NCBI GenBank assembly: GCA_944990035.1
Contig: CALYLX010000143.1
Coordinates: 620,001 to 684,000, forward strand
Direction of reading: 5' to 3'
DNA from: Clitopilus passeckerianus
Lineage: Eukaryota > Basidiomycota > Agaricomycetes > Agaricales > Entolomataceae
DNA length: 64,000 nt
In this document: positions 45,835 through 58,450 of the stretch, one piece after another
Numbering within the stretch: the first letter of the stretch is position 1
Layout of the letters: every line of letters begins with the position of its first letter
The notes under the pieces: generated by a model
The model's database searches: none
What the model was told of the DNA's origin: nothing
The model's input: only the letters and a program-made list of their open reading frames with translations
Position numbers and translations under genes: made by a program

Positions 45835-48230
45835 ATGTCAGAGGAAAACTCAAAGCTGGAAGGGAACAAGTCGGCGACGGCTTCAGTGCCTGCTGAACGC
45901 CATAATGCACCTTTGGCAGAGTACGAACGTTCAGATCGTGCTGCCTTCATCCTGAACAGGACTGAGGTCAAGCTGCTTGGCATTGCTGGGGTATGTTGGA
46001 TAATTTGGATTTGGAAAACCTGCGGCTAACCTCGTCTTTGCTGTTTAGGTTGGATTCTTCCTCGATGGTGAGTTGTGCTACTTCAAAACCTCATGGCCTT
46101 CCCTGACCGTACCGAACAGCGTACGACCTGTTCATCATCAACGTGCGTTCATCCGTTCTATTATTATCGTGACCGCATGCTTATCCCCTTTTTAGCCTGT
46201 TGCAACAATGCTTCAATATCGCCTTTACGGTGGCGCACACTTACCCCCAAATCTGGAAGGTTTCGTCAAGGCCGGCGCCAACATTGGCAGTGTCATCGGC
46301 CAATTTGCCTTTGGTGCGTACTTGACGTCACGCCCCTTATCCGGCCTCCCTAACGTTGCTCCCGCTTTACAGGCTACGCTGCCGATGCCCTAGGACGAAA
46401 AGCAGTTTGTGCGTTGTTTTCTCGGTTTATGGTAGCCATATGCTAACTTTCTTCTCACAGACGGCAAAGAGCTTATGCTCATCATCCTGGCCACAATCCT
46501 CACTCTCACTACCCCCACCGGCTCCCTCTCGCCAGAAGGCTCTCTAATCTACTTGGGTGTCTTCCGTATCCTCCTCGGTATCGGCGTGGGTGGCGACTAC
46601 CCTATGTCAGCCAGTATCACCTCCGACCGTGCCAACCTCCGCAAACGTGGCACCATGTTGGCATACATCTTCTCCAACCAAGGATGGGGCAGTCTTGTCG
46701 GAAGTCTGGCCACCATTATTGTCCTTCTCTGCTACAGGCACGTTATGGAGGATGAAGGCAAGACGAGCAAGGTTGATGGAGGTTCGTCGGTTTCTCTCTG
46801 AACTATCTCTTTGATTGGTTCTGATCATCCTTCCTTGACAGTGTGGCGAATCGTAGTCGGCATCTCCCTCATCCCCGCTTTTGGTACCCTATACCAGCGT
46901 CTCACACTCCCTGAGTCGACCCGGTTCACGGCTTCCAAGAAACTCCGTGCAGCAGGCAACTACGCCGAAGAGGAAGATGCCATTGAAGCTATCAAGCGTG
47001 CTCAGCTCGGCGAAGACGTCAAGCTCGGCAACCTGCGCCAACAGGACCTCGAGAAGGCTGAAATAGAGACAGTCAAGAATGCTGTCAGCCAGGTGAAGAG
47101 GGAAGAAGCGGAAAACGAGAAGAAGGGAGACGGTGAAATCACTGAGACGAGTGCGAGTAACTCGAGTGAGAATGTTGATGAGACCACTGCTCCACCTGAG
47201 GTGGTCGCCCAGAAGAAGGCTCATTTCGCAGGTTAGTCTTCCATCTCTCGGGATACGCGCATATACTCATGGTCCTCGCCCTCTTCAGAATTTATTAAAT
47301 ATTTCTCGGAGTGGCGACATGCCAAGCTGCTCATCGGAACCTGCGGCTGCTGGTTCTTGCTGGACATCGCGTACGTTTCCTTGCTTCATATCCCCATTGA
47401 ACATATGCTGACTGTATAATGCGCATGTATCCAGGTTTTACGGAATCAACTTGAACCAAAACGTCGTCCTTCAGCAAATCGGCTATGATGGATCTTCTGG
47501 TACACCCTGGCACAGGTTGTTCCGTGTCTCCACCGGTAACATCATCGTTACCGCTCTTGGATTCGTACCTGGTATGTTTCCTACCCTCCTCTCTCTCATG
47601 TCTTCACTAGCTGACTATATGCGTCCCTTCTCTAGGTTACTGGGCTTCCGTCCTCACAATCGAGATCCTCGGCCGCAAGAAGATCCAGATGGGAGGCTTC
47701 TTCATGGCTGCTCTCTTCCTTGGTATCCTCGCTGGCAAATTCCACGACCTCAGCAAGCCAGCTTTCATCGTCTGCTTCGCCTTGTTGCAGTTCTTCTTCA
47801 ACTTCGGTGCTAACACGTGAGTTCCCTTCCTCCCATCCCCAAGACAGACAGGACACTGATGTTCATTGGCTAATCCTAGGACGACATACTGCTACCCCGC
47901 TGAAGTCTTCCCTACCCGCTACAAGGCCTTCGCACATGGTATCTCCGCAGCTGCAGGCAAAGCCGGTGCCATCATCTCTGCACTCGCTTTCAACACCCTC
48001 AGCAAAGACATCGGAACGCCTGCCGTTCTGTGGAGTACGTCTCCTTTCCTTTCCTGACCACATTGAGGTGAATACTGATGATACACGCGCATATAGTCTT
48101 CTTCGGATGCTGCCTCGCCGGTGCTGCTCTCACTACTCTGCTGCCTGAAGTCAAGGGACGTGATCCTGATTTGATCCTTGCTGAGGAGATCAGGATTGAG
48201 AGGGAGAAGGCTGCTAGTTTGAGGGATTAG
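45835..48230 (+). CDS. PHO84: PHO84-type high-affinity phosphate:H+ symporter
   Basis: Twelve exons (45835-45990, 46049-46067, 46120-46142, 46196-46313, 46373-46408, 46461-46781, 46842-47231, 47289-47370, 47435-47571, 47636-47816, 47880-48034, 48097-48230) give 583 aa, usual for the PHS family. The signature [13 protein letters not shown] after TM1 is built from two tiny exons of 19 and 23 nt. Further blocks are [27 protein letters not shown], a charged central loop, [15 protein letters not shown] and [20 protein letters not shown]. It should import inorganic phosphate with protons at the plasma membrane. The repeated CACGTT-core motifs upstream fit control by a Pho4/NUC-1-type bHLH factor. 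The frame is intact throughout. Confidence 0.92.
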
Positions 48231-48593
48231 GCCTAAGGTTAGAGTCGAGATTATGGGGATGATTACGACGTGGGTCATGGATGGGATTTATTACTCAAGT
48301 AGAGGATGAAAGTGAATTCAAGTTAAATGTATATACCTGTATTGATTTTGTTACCTTAGTTTCGTTATTGTGACGATGTAGATGTATCTGTAAAGCGGAC
48401 CATACAGTCTGAAGAAAAACTAGGTTGAGTTATTTCATTAGAGAGTGCTGTCAAGAATATTAGTCTGAAGCAGGAACTACGATCGCCGAGCTGGCAGTGC
48501 CCGTTTGACCAGTTGCACGGAATACAGACGCGATCGATTGATTTTCCGGGTGTTATGTACATGGTAGTTATAAATTCGGATTCCATGAGACAG
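48231..48593. other. convergent 3' gap
   Basis: 363 bp between the phosphate transporter stop and the F-box gene stop. AT-rich, with no gene seen. Confidence 0.5.
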
Positions 48594-50424
48594 TCAATTT
48601 GAGCCTGAGATGAAATGGCTCACGGAAGACTCTTTTATTCCGCGAGGTATATCCCAGTCCCTGATCAATTCACCATCCAGAGTTGCTGATGGTACAGAAT
48701 TGTTGAGTAGCTCTCCAATCGCATTCCATTTTTCCGCCATCATTTCATTGGCTTCATTGGCCTCATTGTCTTCGAGGTCATCTGAAGGGCACACAGCTAC
48801 CAACAGCGGAAACATGCCAACCAGGCATCGGAAAACGAATTGAATGTCATCAGGTTGGCGGGCATTTGGACTGCCTACGAACGAGTGCTCAACATTCAAG
48901 TAGAGGATGTTCATTTTACGAATATCAGCATACAGCTCGAATGGAACTGGCCCATAGACAATCGAGAGTCTGAAGTCGTGGATTTTGGGACACTTTCGTA
49001 GGAGGTAGGCAAGGTCGGCGAGATTTCTGGTGGGTAATTTAATGGGATCTTCGAGATCTAAGCCTTCCTCGGTGATTAAAATGGTGCGTAGGTCATGCCA
49101 GCTGTCCGCGGCCTCCGTAAGCCAAGGGCCATCGAGGTAATAGGATATAGACATTGAAATATCCAATTCTTGAAGGCCCCGGAGCTCGAATAAAGGTTTG
49201 AATGTCCCTGTAACGTGGGCCATGGTATATTCGGTGGTGAAGAAGTCATCTTGGAAGCCATCGCGCAGAGTCAGGTGCGTGAGGGTAGGGGAATATTTTG
49301 AGATCGCTGTCACGAAGGTGGTTAACATGGTGGGTTGTTTGGTCGTATCAGTCATAGTCAGCTTCAACTTGGCCAAAGGGCTGCTGTTCATTGATCTGAT
49401 AAGGCATACTGCACATTCCCAATCAAAGAGATAGAGCGATAAAACTTCGAGTTGTCCAAAGCAACCCGTGTCAAGAATTTTGCTGTCGGGAAGGGGGAGT
49501 ACGTGAATATCTAGCGGCCATTCATCATTGTCGAGAGGGGTACATTCAAGGTGGCGCAGAGTGTTCTGTGTAGCAAGATGGTCTGCTGTCCGTTGTTGAA
49601 GAGGATCCGTCATACCCCTGATGACGAGATGGGATAACTTGGTCGCATTACGGACTAGATCGTTTAATGAGGCCAAGCATGGCTCGGCGTCGAAGGATCT
49701 GTGGTAGAAAAGGCTGAGGTTCTCTAGTGCTCTGCACCGGAAGCTAAGGGGGGTGAGGATCTCATTCTCTACATCTGTATTTCCCCGCCAGTTGGTGACT
49801 GGAGCGGCAATTTGAAATGCAGAAAGGGCTTGGGGAAGTAATACCATAATTATCTTGAAGTTATTCTTGTAATCCGAACGCTCCACAATTCCATATGGCA
49901 GGTTGAAATGCTCTTCATCATGACCGATTCGAAGGTCCATCAGGTTTGGGAAAAGTTGAACTCCACCCGATGCTAAGGAGTTCAATAGGGTGTTGACATC
50001 ATCAAAATTGAGAGGGGAGTTGTAGTCGGAGGTATTCCAATCTAGAGTGCGAACCATTCGCCCATAGTACAAAGGTCGCTCCCAATCACCTAGAGATGGT
50101 GGCCGCTTGAAAGACTAAGAAAAATCAGCTAAGCTGTCGGAAAGGAGAACACAATGAGACACATTAGCTTATACCGAAAAGTAACCTTGACTATAACGTC
50201 GTCCGGTAGGGTTTTGAGGAGATGTAATAGGCTGCAATGGCTCGACCATATGTGTTCCAGGGCAGGTTCTGGGAGGGGAACATCAGAGATGCTACGGCAG
50301 AGAACTCTGGGTATTCACCCAAGAATTGACGACAAGTAAGTGCGCTGCTTAGAAGGTCCTTGCCAGAAGGAAGCTCTTGTAGTACCAGTCGGACAATCTC
50401 CGCAATGTGAAGGCAACGACGCAT
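48594..50424 (-). CDS. F-box/LRR protein, family-2 copy 3
   Basis: Three exons (50424-50319, 50268-50186, 50114-48594) give 569 aa. Exon 1 is the F-box (MRRCLHIAEIVRLVLQELP ... SALTCRQF). Exon 2 reads EPALEHIWSSHCSLLHLLK then LPDDVI, and exon 3 opens SFKRPPSLGDWERPLYYGR before a long LRR-type region. The correct exon 2 needs the acceptor at 50269; an upstream acceptor would put the frame out. Intron positions and phases match the other family-2 genes. The intron 2 donor is GTTACT, a weak site. It probably encodes an SCF substrate receptor, target unknown. Confidence 0.8.
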
Positions 50425-50827
50425 AGAGTCGTACTGGAGTTGATCGGGATTGGTATTTATGAGCGGCCTTCGAGGCGATACTCTAAGTGACCCTTCGTGT
50501 TTGCGAGGTGAGAGTGCAGTCGTCAGATCCCTGCCCCGCTAGAGTGTAATCGATTGTAAAACCTGACGTGTAAAACCTGACGATCTTAGTCTGTAGCCGG
50601 GCTCAGGTATCGGTGGCATGTGACTTCCATCTGCCGCTAGGTCAACTTTCAAGTGAAGTGTTGATAGAGAATACCAGCTCTGGAGAGATCGAGAATAGCC
50701 GCCATCCTGGACTCACCCTCGAAAATTGTTTGTCATTTAATCCGCCTTTGCACGCTCCACCAGGCAAGCGACATTTCATTGTAGCCGATGTACAACGAAA
50801 ATTAAACAGGCATTCGAGTCGAAAGTA
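50425..50827. other. intergenic, no gene recognised
   Basis: This is the promoter region of the F-box gene and 3' region of the first GPI-type protein. A direct repeat, GTAAAACCTGACG, occurs twice in tandem near 50557-50583. Confidence 0.5.
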
Positions 50828-51567
50828 TCAAACAATCATTCCGACCCCAACCATCACGCCCATGCCGATAGAACCAATCATCTTCAGTATCGTCGTGTCA
50901 ACGCGTGCCGCCCCATTTCCCGTCGGCGTTGGAGTAGGCGCCCCGCCAGATCCGTCAACCACTAAAGTCGCGAGAGGCCTAATAGTATTCGAGAAAAGTG
51001 ACGTCTGCGTGCTTTGTGGAGCTCGAGAGTATACTTTCTTGTCTTCGCAAGACCCCGTTCCATCGCTGTGTATATCACAATTCAGATGTTCCACGTATGC
51101 GGCAGCACGTGGAAGACCAGTTGGTTGGAAAATGTATTCGTAATGAGTAGCGTCCCCAACCCAGGTGGCTAGAATTACGTCGGTGAGTTCTGCCGTAGCA
51201 CAGACCAGAAGAATGCTCACCTTGCCGCGTGAATGGTCCGGTGCTGGTCGAGGTCGTGGTTTCGTCAGGATATGGTATCACGGTAAAGATCTCATCGTAG
51301 AGATACGTGGTCTGTCCATCGCTCCCAACCCCAAGTTCGGAGAAGGAGTGAATTGCGTAGACGGGATTCGAATCCGTTGAAGTAGGCTCATCTGCATAGA
51401 CTTTTGGCACCTCATTAATGGTAATCGTAGCCGCATTACCAACTTCAACCGAGAGGAGAGAAAAGCGAATCAATCTTCAATGGCGAGAACGAGGGATACG
51501 AATCTGAGAGCTTACAAAGAGCCCGGGAAGACAGGAGAAAAAGCCCAGCAAGAACCTTAGGCTGCAT
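50828..51567 (-). CDS. small secreted GPI-type surface protein, copy A
   Basis: Three exons (51567-51516, 51442-51221, 51168-50828) give 204 aa. There is an N-terminal signal peptide (QPKVLAGLFLLSSRALC), then ATITINEV, LGVGSDGQTTYLYDEIF and ATWVGDATHYEYIF. A Cys pair follows (NCDIHSDGTGSCED), then a Thr/Pro/Gly-rich spacer and a hydrophobic tail (MIGSIGMGVMVGVGMIV) expected to direct a GPI anchor. Both introns are phase 1 and in the same places as in copies B (56.1 kb) and C (58.5 kb). It is probably a cell-wall or plasma-membrane surface protein. I recognise no named domain. Confidence 0.78.
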
Positions 51568-53203
51568 AGCGTTTGGAATGGCTGCGAATGAATGTTCTTG
51601 CAATAAACCCAGCTGAATTTAAGTAGCACGAGTATATCCCGTCGGTTATGGAGATCCGACAATCGTGCACTGCCATGAGAAAGGTGGAAAGGTGTATGTG
51701 AGACTGCCAAGAGCACAATTCGGTTCCTAATTTATGATCTGCCAGAACGTGGAACGGATCTGTCAAAAACCATGTGGGACGGCAAGGATCGCAGCGTCGG
51801 GAAACAATGCTGTGTACAGTGAACGAGCTCACAACTCATTTAAGTCATCAAGCGCGTTGTGATCAATCCAAAAATCAAAATTTCGAAAGTTGGGGAAAAT
51901 TCGAAAGAAATACAGTCACTCCCGTTAGGTCTCGTATACGCAACTGCCCTCACTAAGGAGGTACTAAGGTGGATTTAAGTGGCTGATATTAGTAATCCGG
52001 GATGCAGAGCCAGGCATATACAGCCTGAACACGGCCAGAGCACTGAACATAGCCCCGAACAGTTGCCAAGCGACAACGTACTTGCCGGCTGCAAAAAGAG
52101 CACATGTATGAGTTTGTGCACTCTTGCTACCAGTGCTAGACCGTGCGCCCCGAAGGCTGAGAGTCCGTGATTGGGTGTCACCCGGGCAAGTCGTATGTGT
52201 GATAGCTCTGGCCGAAATCCAACACTAGCATAATCCTACTGCACCAGTCCGAACCCCCCAACAGCCGCAAAAAGCAATATTCTACCCGAATTGGGCCCCT
52301 GAGCGCTGAATGCACATATCGGATTCAACTTGTGGTCTCGAGTTCGGAAGGTACAAATTGAGACTTGCTCCCGCGTTTTCCAAAGCAGAAAACATTTCAA
52401 AGGGCTTTGAAGGCTTGAAAGTTGACTGTTCAAACTTCACTCCCCGGGAGAGAAACGAGTAGTCTAGGGCGAGTAGTCCGACCGAGATGGTAGAGGGTTT
52501 CCGGCACAAGACGCGTTTCGTCTGAATCGTGGTACGGGATTGGTTCCACTGGCAGCAACATAAATTACGCGAGTGGCTTTCGAGTGCAAGGTGAAGCACC
52601 CACAAAGAATCCGCGGGCGAGTTGCCTACCGGTTTGAGCACCCTCGACTAATGACCACTGGTTGAAGGTTAAAGAAAGCAGTCACATGAGAGCAATAATA
52701 TCGTCACGCGTAATTATAAGGACGCGTCGTCAAGATTTGGTCCTGAGGACTGTGCCAAACAAGACTGGTAAGCACATTCTGATCAGGCGGTCGAGACGTC
52801 AGTGGATATATTATAGGCGCTCTAGGAGGAGGCGTCAGCTTACAGGCCCTCAACAGCTTTCAATGCACAGATTCAGTGCAGAACTACTGTTCAAACGTTC
52901 CCGGGTGACTTGTAATCTCATTCATTTCTTTCGAATCACAGAATTCGGCATCGTGTCATCAAGTCCAATGTATCTATCGATTGGATGATCAGAGATCGCC
53001 CTCTACGTCCATGAAAGAGTCGAGCATGGTCTTACCATTTTCCAAGCAGTGCTTGAAAGTGGGAAACACCTCCAACTCATATGGGCATCCCATGCCCCCA
53101 GGACCTTGCCTTGCACCACAACACCCGGACTTCATACGGAAAGAGGCAGATTCATTGACAGCTAGATCGCACAGGATATGTGTTTCACGATAGTGGCACC
53201 AGC
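51568..53203. other. 1.6 kb intergenic, no gene recognised
   Basis: It lies between GPI-type copy A and the DUF4139 gene. Frames here are short, without domain or splice support. No RNA gene or repeat stands out. Confidence 0.5.
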
Positions 53204-55256
53204 TTATGGAGAACATACAGCAAGCATCAGGCCAGCAATGTGGGTCTTGGGTGGAACCGTGACTTCCCATTGCAAAGTAAGGTTGGTCTTACTTTGCGCA
53301 GGAATCGAACAGACCCAATTGAACTTCCCAGTCTTGCCAAAAGTCTCCACGTCCGCGTCCAAGTCGTCTGCACTATCCCACATCGCATTAACGCCGTTTG
53401 TGATCGTCACCGGCCGCCTAGCCATGTCAGGGGAAACGCCATTCGTGCCTGAAGGCGCGCTGAGGGTTGGATTGACAAGCTTCACTTGAATTTGTGAATC
53501 TTCAGAAATGGGGAGCTGATCGATTATCTTGACACCATCGACAGAGATCGCTTTCGTGTTGTGGACCGTGATGTTCTGGGTAAAGACGTGGTGGACTGTC
53601 TTGTTGTAGAAACCGCTCTGTCCCTGTTTCCTCGTCTGTGGGTGGTATGTGACACGAATGGAAGGGTCCAAGCTGAATCGGTGTCAGCGACAATGGAGCA
53701 AATTACACGATATGAATCGAACTCACCCGAGAGGGATGTTGAAGCTCTCCTCCGGGTTCACGGCTGGGACACTAGTTCTCGCCACAAAACTTCCGTCGAT
53801 GTACACGCTGCTCTTCCCTATTAACAGTGTATATTGGGAGTTGTTCTTGATCTTAGCCTGTTGACATTGCTCAGCTCGAGTTTCAGTCATTGCGGGAGCT
53901 CACTAACGTTCAAACGGGTTTTCGTATCCTTCTTGGGAACGCAAACCCAGGTCATGGTTGCAGATAACTTGAGGTCCGCAATCGTCACCTTGTGATCAGT
54001 TCCATCGCTGGGGATACTGATCATGCCGGGAACTTGGAAGGTAGCACTGACATTGCCTTTGGAAGATACGTCAGCTGCCCTTGCGGCCATGGCTGGAGCC
54101 TCATCCAAGTGTACACCCGCCGTGGCCCTGGTTCTCCCTTGAATAGGAAGTGATGGTGCTCTAGAAGCCATAGCTCGAGGCGGAGGCGGCGGCGGCGGCT
54201 TGGCGGCCTTCAAACCACCCATCATACCAGGTATCATAGGAGGTGGCTGGTGCAAGGAGAGTGTCCACGGTTCGAGCTTGGGCACTTCGACGCCAAAGGT
54301 GGGAGTGGCAGTTTCGAGGGTAAGGGGCACATCCTTCCAGTCCTTAGCGCCGAGGGCCAATCATCAGCGACAAGTCAATCTTCCGAGTGTATCAACTTAC
54401 TTCGCCAGTATACTGGATGATAGAAGCTTTGTAGCTCAGCACCACTGGTTGGTCATTGGCTTGTATATTGACCCGGATATCGTAGAGTGCGGTCCAAGCA
54501 GCCCTGTTAACGGCTGAAGGGGAAAGGTTCAGTCTGAATGATGATATGGCTTGGGAACACCGTGACTGACCGTAAATCAACATCAGTTGGACCTCCCTTT
54601 CCTCATCTGAGAATATGCCGATAGTTGCGCGACGAGTCAACTTCTCGTTGTATTCTTTAAAGTTGGCCACCAGGCGATGACGTTCTGCATTCAGTTCCTC
54701 GTCTATCTTGGCTTGCTCTGCCTCCAGATCAAGCAAGCGCAGGTCCAGCTCCTCCGCAGTCGAGTCGTATCCCTTCATAACATCCGACAACTTCGATATT
54801 TCGATATGTTGGACATGCAGCGTAGCCAGATATGCTTCGACAGACGAAATGGAGTTCTTGCACCTGTCAACCGCCTTCTGAACACGTTCCTTCTTGGCAA
54901 GTAGCTCAGTCAGAGCTGGAGAGGAAGTAGGGGCGACAGGGCGAGGAATCCAAGAAACAGTGACGTCTTGAATTGTGGCAGTTCCTCTTCCTTCAACTCT
55001 GGGTACACTGAGCCCGAGACTTGGGAAATACGTAGTAAATGAGTACTTACCTTAGGGAGTGCTCGTCAAGAACGGCCGGAAGCCCATTGATGACCACTTC
55101 ATTCTGGCCAGATTTGAGGTTGACTTTAAAAATGCGAGTAATTTCTGCTCTGCCAGAGTATACGCTAACGCCAGAAATCTTGCTATTCTTGACCGAAGAC
55201 AATTCAACCGAGTTGACTAGGTACAAGGGCGGATCCTGCTCGTTGGAAGAAGACAT
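53204..55256 (-). CDS. DUF4140/DUF4139 (mucoidy-inhibitor-A-like) protein
   Basis: A multi-exon gene starting MSSSNEQDPPLYLVNSVELS (ATG at 55256). The DUF4140-like N-terminus (ISGVSVYSGRAEITRIFKV, then LPAVLDEHSLR) is followed by a coiled coil (LDLEAEQAKIDEELNAERHR). A DUF4139 beta region starts at VNRAAWTALYDIRVNIQ and continues through DWKDVPLTLETATP to NFNWV-like segments near the C-terminus. A polyproline tract sits inside the DUF4139 region. The family, named after bacterial MuiA, is widespread in fungi and its biochemical role is unknown. There is no signal peptide or TM, so it is probably cytosolic. Splice sites between the five or six exons are partly inferred. Confidence 0.8.
54181..54207. 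repeat. GGC-rich trinucleotide tract encoding polyproline
   Basis: An imperfect GGC/GCC run within the DUF4139 gene encodes about seven consecutive prolines on the minus strand. It could vary in length between strains. Confidence 0.6.
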
Positions 55257-56119
55257 ATCGGGAGGCTAACTGGTGGTGACTGTAGCCCTCAGACGAAATT
55301 GCGGGGTGATAAGAGAACTCGGAAGCGTACGCAGTTCATGACACTGGTGCAGTCATCGCTGTGAATGCCATTGCTACGGCTGTGCAATCTAATTTCCCAT
55401 GTTTGCTCGGAATGATCCTCTGTGGGCGCCTAATCCAGCAGCGACGATCATCAATACAAATTACAATATTGCCATTGTTTTTGCTCTCAAAAGTTGGAAG
55501 GCGAGCTCGACTGCAAAGTTTTTGCAGCTTTACATTACCCTTGGAATTGGTCTGAACCCAGTATCACTAGAGCTACCGGCGATTTGTATTCTCATGGCCA
55601 ATTCCCACCTAGTCGGAACCAGGACTCGGGTGCTATTCTCAGGCTGCAGCGCTGCGCGTACACATATGTCAATGGGCCAGATATCGACATGGGCGCGACA
55701 TTTGAAGATGCGGCACAGCCCGCCCACCACCATCGTTATTTATCTACGCACCCATATCAATTTGGTTGCAGAATGGAGGAAAACTGCACGTCAAATCCGT
55801 GGTCGAATCGCCAAGATAAGGATACAGCGTTCTTCATGGAATCTCTGCCAGGCGAAAGATCAGCTCTACCTTATTGGACTCCGTATACAGTGCTCAGGAT
55901 TAGTAACTGACCGCTGCAAAAGTTGAGTCCCTGAGCAACACCCCAAGTCATTTGATCACAAGAGGGACCTTTCACTGGGTGTCACTGCTGTGGCGAGCCT
56001 AGTCTTCAATGCGACCTTGATCGAACTGAGCCGTCGGCTGATAGTGAGGTCACGATCGACTTCTTCAAGTTGGAGAAGGCTGCAATTACATTGATTACAG
56101 CCATGAACTCATGCTTAAA
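55257..56119. other. intergenic, no gene recognised
   Basis: It lies upstream of the DUF4139 gene and downstream of GPI-type copy B. Two overlapping plus-strand frames of 138 and 175 codons (55.4-55.9 kb) have no domain or paralog. Confidence 0.5.
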
Positions 56120-56846
56120 TTAGGCGCACAGAACGCTGAAGGCGACAGAAAAAGCTGCTGCTACCCCTGCCACTAAGCACCCCCTAGATGTTATGGCTCC
56201 ATTTCCTTTCCCATTCCCGTCGTCCGAAACAAAGGTGGCAATAGGAACTGCACTCCCAGTATACGATGTGGTTCCGGTGGGCTCGCCCTCTATCCAATTC
56301 GCCTGCACGCACGCCCCTCCACCCTTTCCATCAAGATCACAGCTTATGCTGGCACCCGTCCAACCGGACGCTGGAGGGTCATGGTGATAAACATAATGCG
56401 AGGCATCTGCCACTACGGTAGCTGGAGATCAGACGGAGACGCGTGTCAGTCGTACATTCAGAAAGCTCTCAAGGGTCTGTGTTAACTCACCGTCAATGGT
56501 TTGGGGCTCGCTGGTGTAAGTCGAGGGAGGAGGGGCTGTAATGGTGGTAGTAAGGCTGCCGATGGTGAAGACTCCGGAATTGAGTTGTTTCTCAACAAAG
56601 ACGCTCGCAACAACATGTTCGTGGTAGGTCGTTGCGCCGTCCGCGCCAGTACCGATGGCCTCAATTGTAGCAGAGGCGGTTGGGAGATCTGTTTCTGTGG
56701 CCGTTGCAACTGCGTACAGAGTAATCGTCGCTGCTTTGCAGGCTAGTTCGAAAGCGGTATTAGCATCAATCTTTTCTGCAAGTGACTCCTAAAAACTCAC
56801 CGAGAACGGGCAGGGCAATGGCAGAAAGTGCGGTCGTGAGTCTCAT
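56120..56846 (-). CDS. small secreted GPI-type surface protein, copy B
   Basis: Three exons (56846-56801, 56742-56491, 56421-56120) give 199 aa. The signal peptide is MRLTTALSAIALPVLACKA. Conserved family blocks are TITLYAVAT, IGTGADGATTYHEHVV, VVADASHYVYHHD and a Cys pair in CDLDGKGGGACV. The C-terminal hydrophobic tail (GCLVAGVAAAFSVAFSVLCA) fits GPI anchoring. A TATAAAG element lies 63-69 bp upstream of the ATG on this strand. Its closest relative in the window is copy C. Function unknown; the surface location is inferred from the signal peptide and tail. Confidence 0.8.
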
Positions 56847-58450
56847 CTCTGGCTAGTCGTCAACGTTTGGAGTCGTGAGGGCGAAGGCGAAACGATTGCA
56901 CAGTCTGGCTTTATAAGGAGGAATTACTCAGGTATATTCTTCACCCTGACCTGACAGGAACAGTCACTCATTACGACGATCTTGACAGATTACATCAACA
57001 GGGTCCATTGGACTTGAGAAATTGAAACAATGAACTTACTGACGCGTCGAACGCGTGGTTGTACACGTATTTTCCTCTTCAGAGACAGTCAGGAGGACTG
57101 AACCCTCGTCTCGTCCCATTCTGCGACGCGTTATCGCGGTCAGAGCTCACATCGACCTACTTCCTAAACGATCCCAGAAATGTAGATTCATCATGATAAA
57201 CATCGTTCGCACTGATGCCAAGTGTGGCAGAAATAATATGCGATTCCCGCCCCACCGGAGGGCCAAACAGGCCCAAACTCATAAGCCTAACAGAATGGCA
57301 ACCACTTTAGAAACATAATTCCTCAAAACCGAGGGACAGAATGCAGATTTCCTGGAATACTACAGTATCTTTCCTTCCTTTTGAGCGGCATCCGTATGTG
57401 TGTCACTAACATGCCGATTTCCAACTGAGAGGGAGAGGAAAAGATAATGCTGCCATTGTTATAGTTACTTTTCAATCACTTTGTCCCGTAGCGCAAGGTG
57501 GTGATGCGCAGCGTCGGGTCCGTTGATCCCACAAATATCTGTGATGTTAATCAAGACGCTATCTCCTGTACTGACTGGAGAGGTACATGCTTACAAATTC
57601 AAGCCGAACCAGCTTCTATATTTTTCATCTCAGACTCAGGCCTAACGATGTTCTTGTGCTACGCCTGAATTATCTAGGTCAAGATTGTCAACACGCTTTC
57701 TTGCGCCACCACTGCATACGATCTTCCGAGTTTGTCTCCCACGAGCTTCAAGTTAGATCGAATTCACGGCCGAGTAAACGACAATCTAGCAACCCAGAAT
57801 ACTCATCTCTGCGGCCTCTTCTTTGCGTATCGTTCACAACAGCAGATCTATCAATCATACGAACCTTACGGTCAAATTTCAGCTCGTTTTACTCATCAAC
57901 CAAGTCATTCATTGGCCAGAGTTCCAAAAGCTGCTGCCCCTGACGTCATTCACGGCAGTGTAGACGACCGGAAAGTGACATTTGAGCGTTTGGCATTGCG
58001 GTAGCTCATCCAAATTTGCATTCTTCCTATTGTAACTGAATGTGTCCGACGGGTAGATGTTCTTCTTACTGGGGCCCCCTTTTTCCAGCATCGCCGCCAG
58101 ATATGTACAGCGAGACCCTTGCAAATCTCGATCAGATACTTGCGGCAAGTGACAAAATCCTTGCGTAGATATTCCCTCGACCCTCCTATTCCTCAAGGAA
58201 TGTCTGGTATTCGACCCCTCCGATAGAGCCAGCGCCAATGATTTACTAGAGAGTGAATGGGTACAGGGCGGGCAGGTAGGCTCGTGTGGGTGGTGTGCAG
58301 CGGGAGACCAAGTGGTTTTGACCGCAAGAATCACGCAAGAACCTGGCTTCGGAGAGCTGATACCGCTTTTAACCACAGAAGAAGCTAACTTTCCAACCAG
58401 GTCGCAACTGGACATATGATTTCGTTTGTAGGGTAGTTTTTGTACAGCTG
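56847..58450. other. 1.6 kb intergenic, no gene recognised
   Basis: It lies between GPI-type copies B and C. Long antiparallel frames near 57.6-58.45 kb (118 codons +, 181 codons -) look like chance openings. The minus one overlaps the 3' end of copy C by 4 nt in another frame. Confidence 0.5.

Noticed and set aside
55399..55926. 175-codon plus-strand frame
   Set aside because: Two overlapping frames compete, neither has domain or paralog support. Likely chance.
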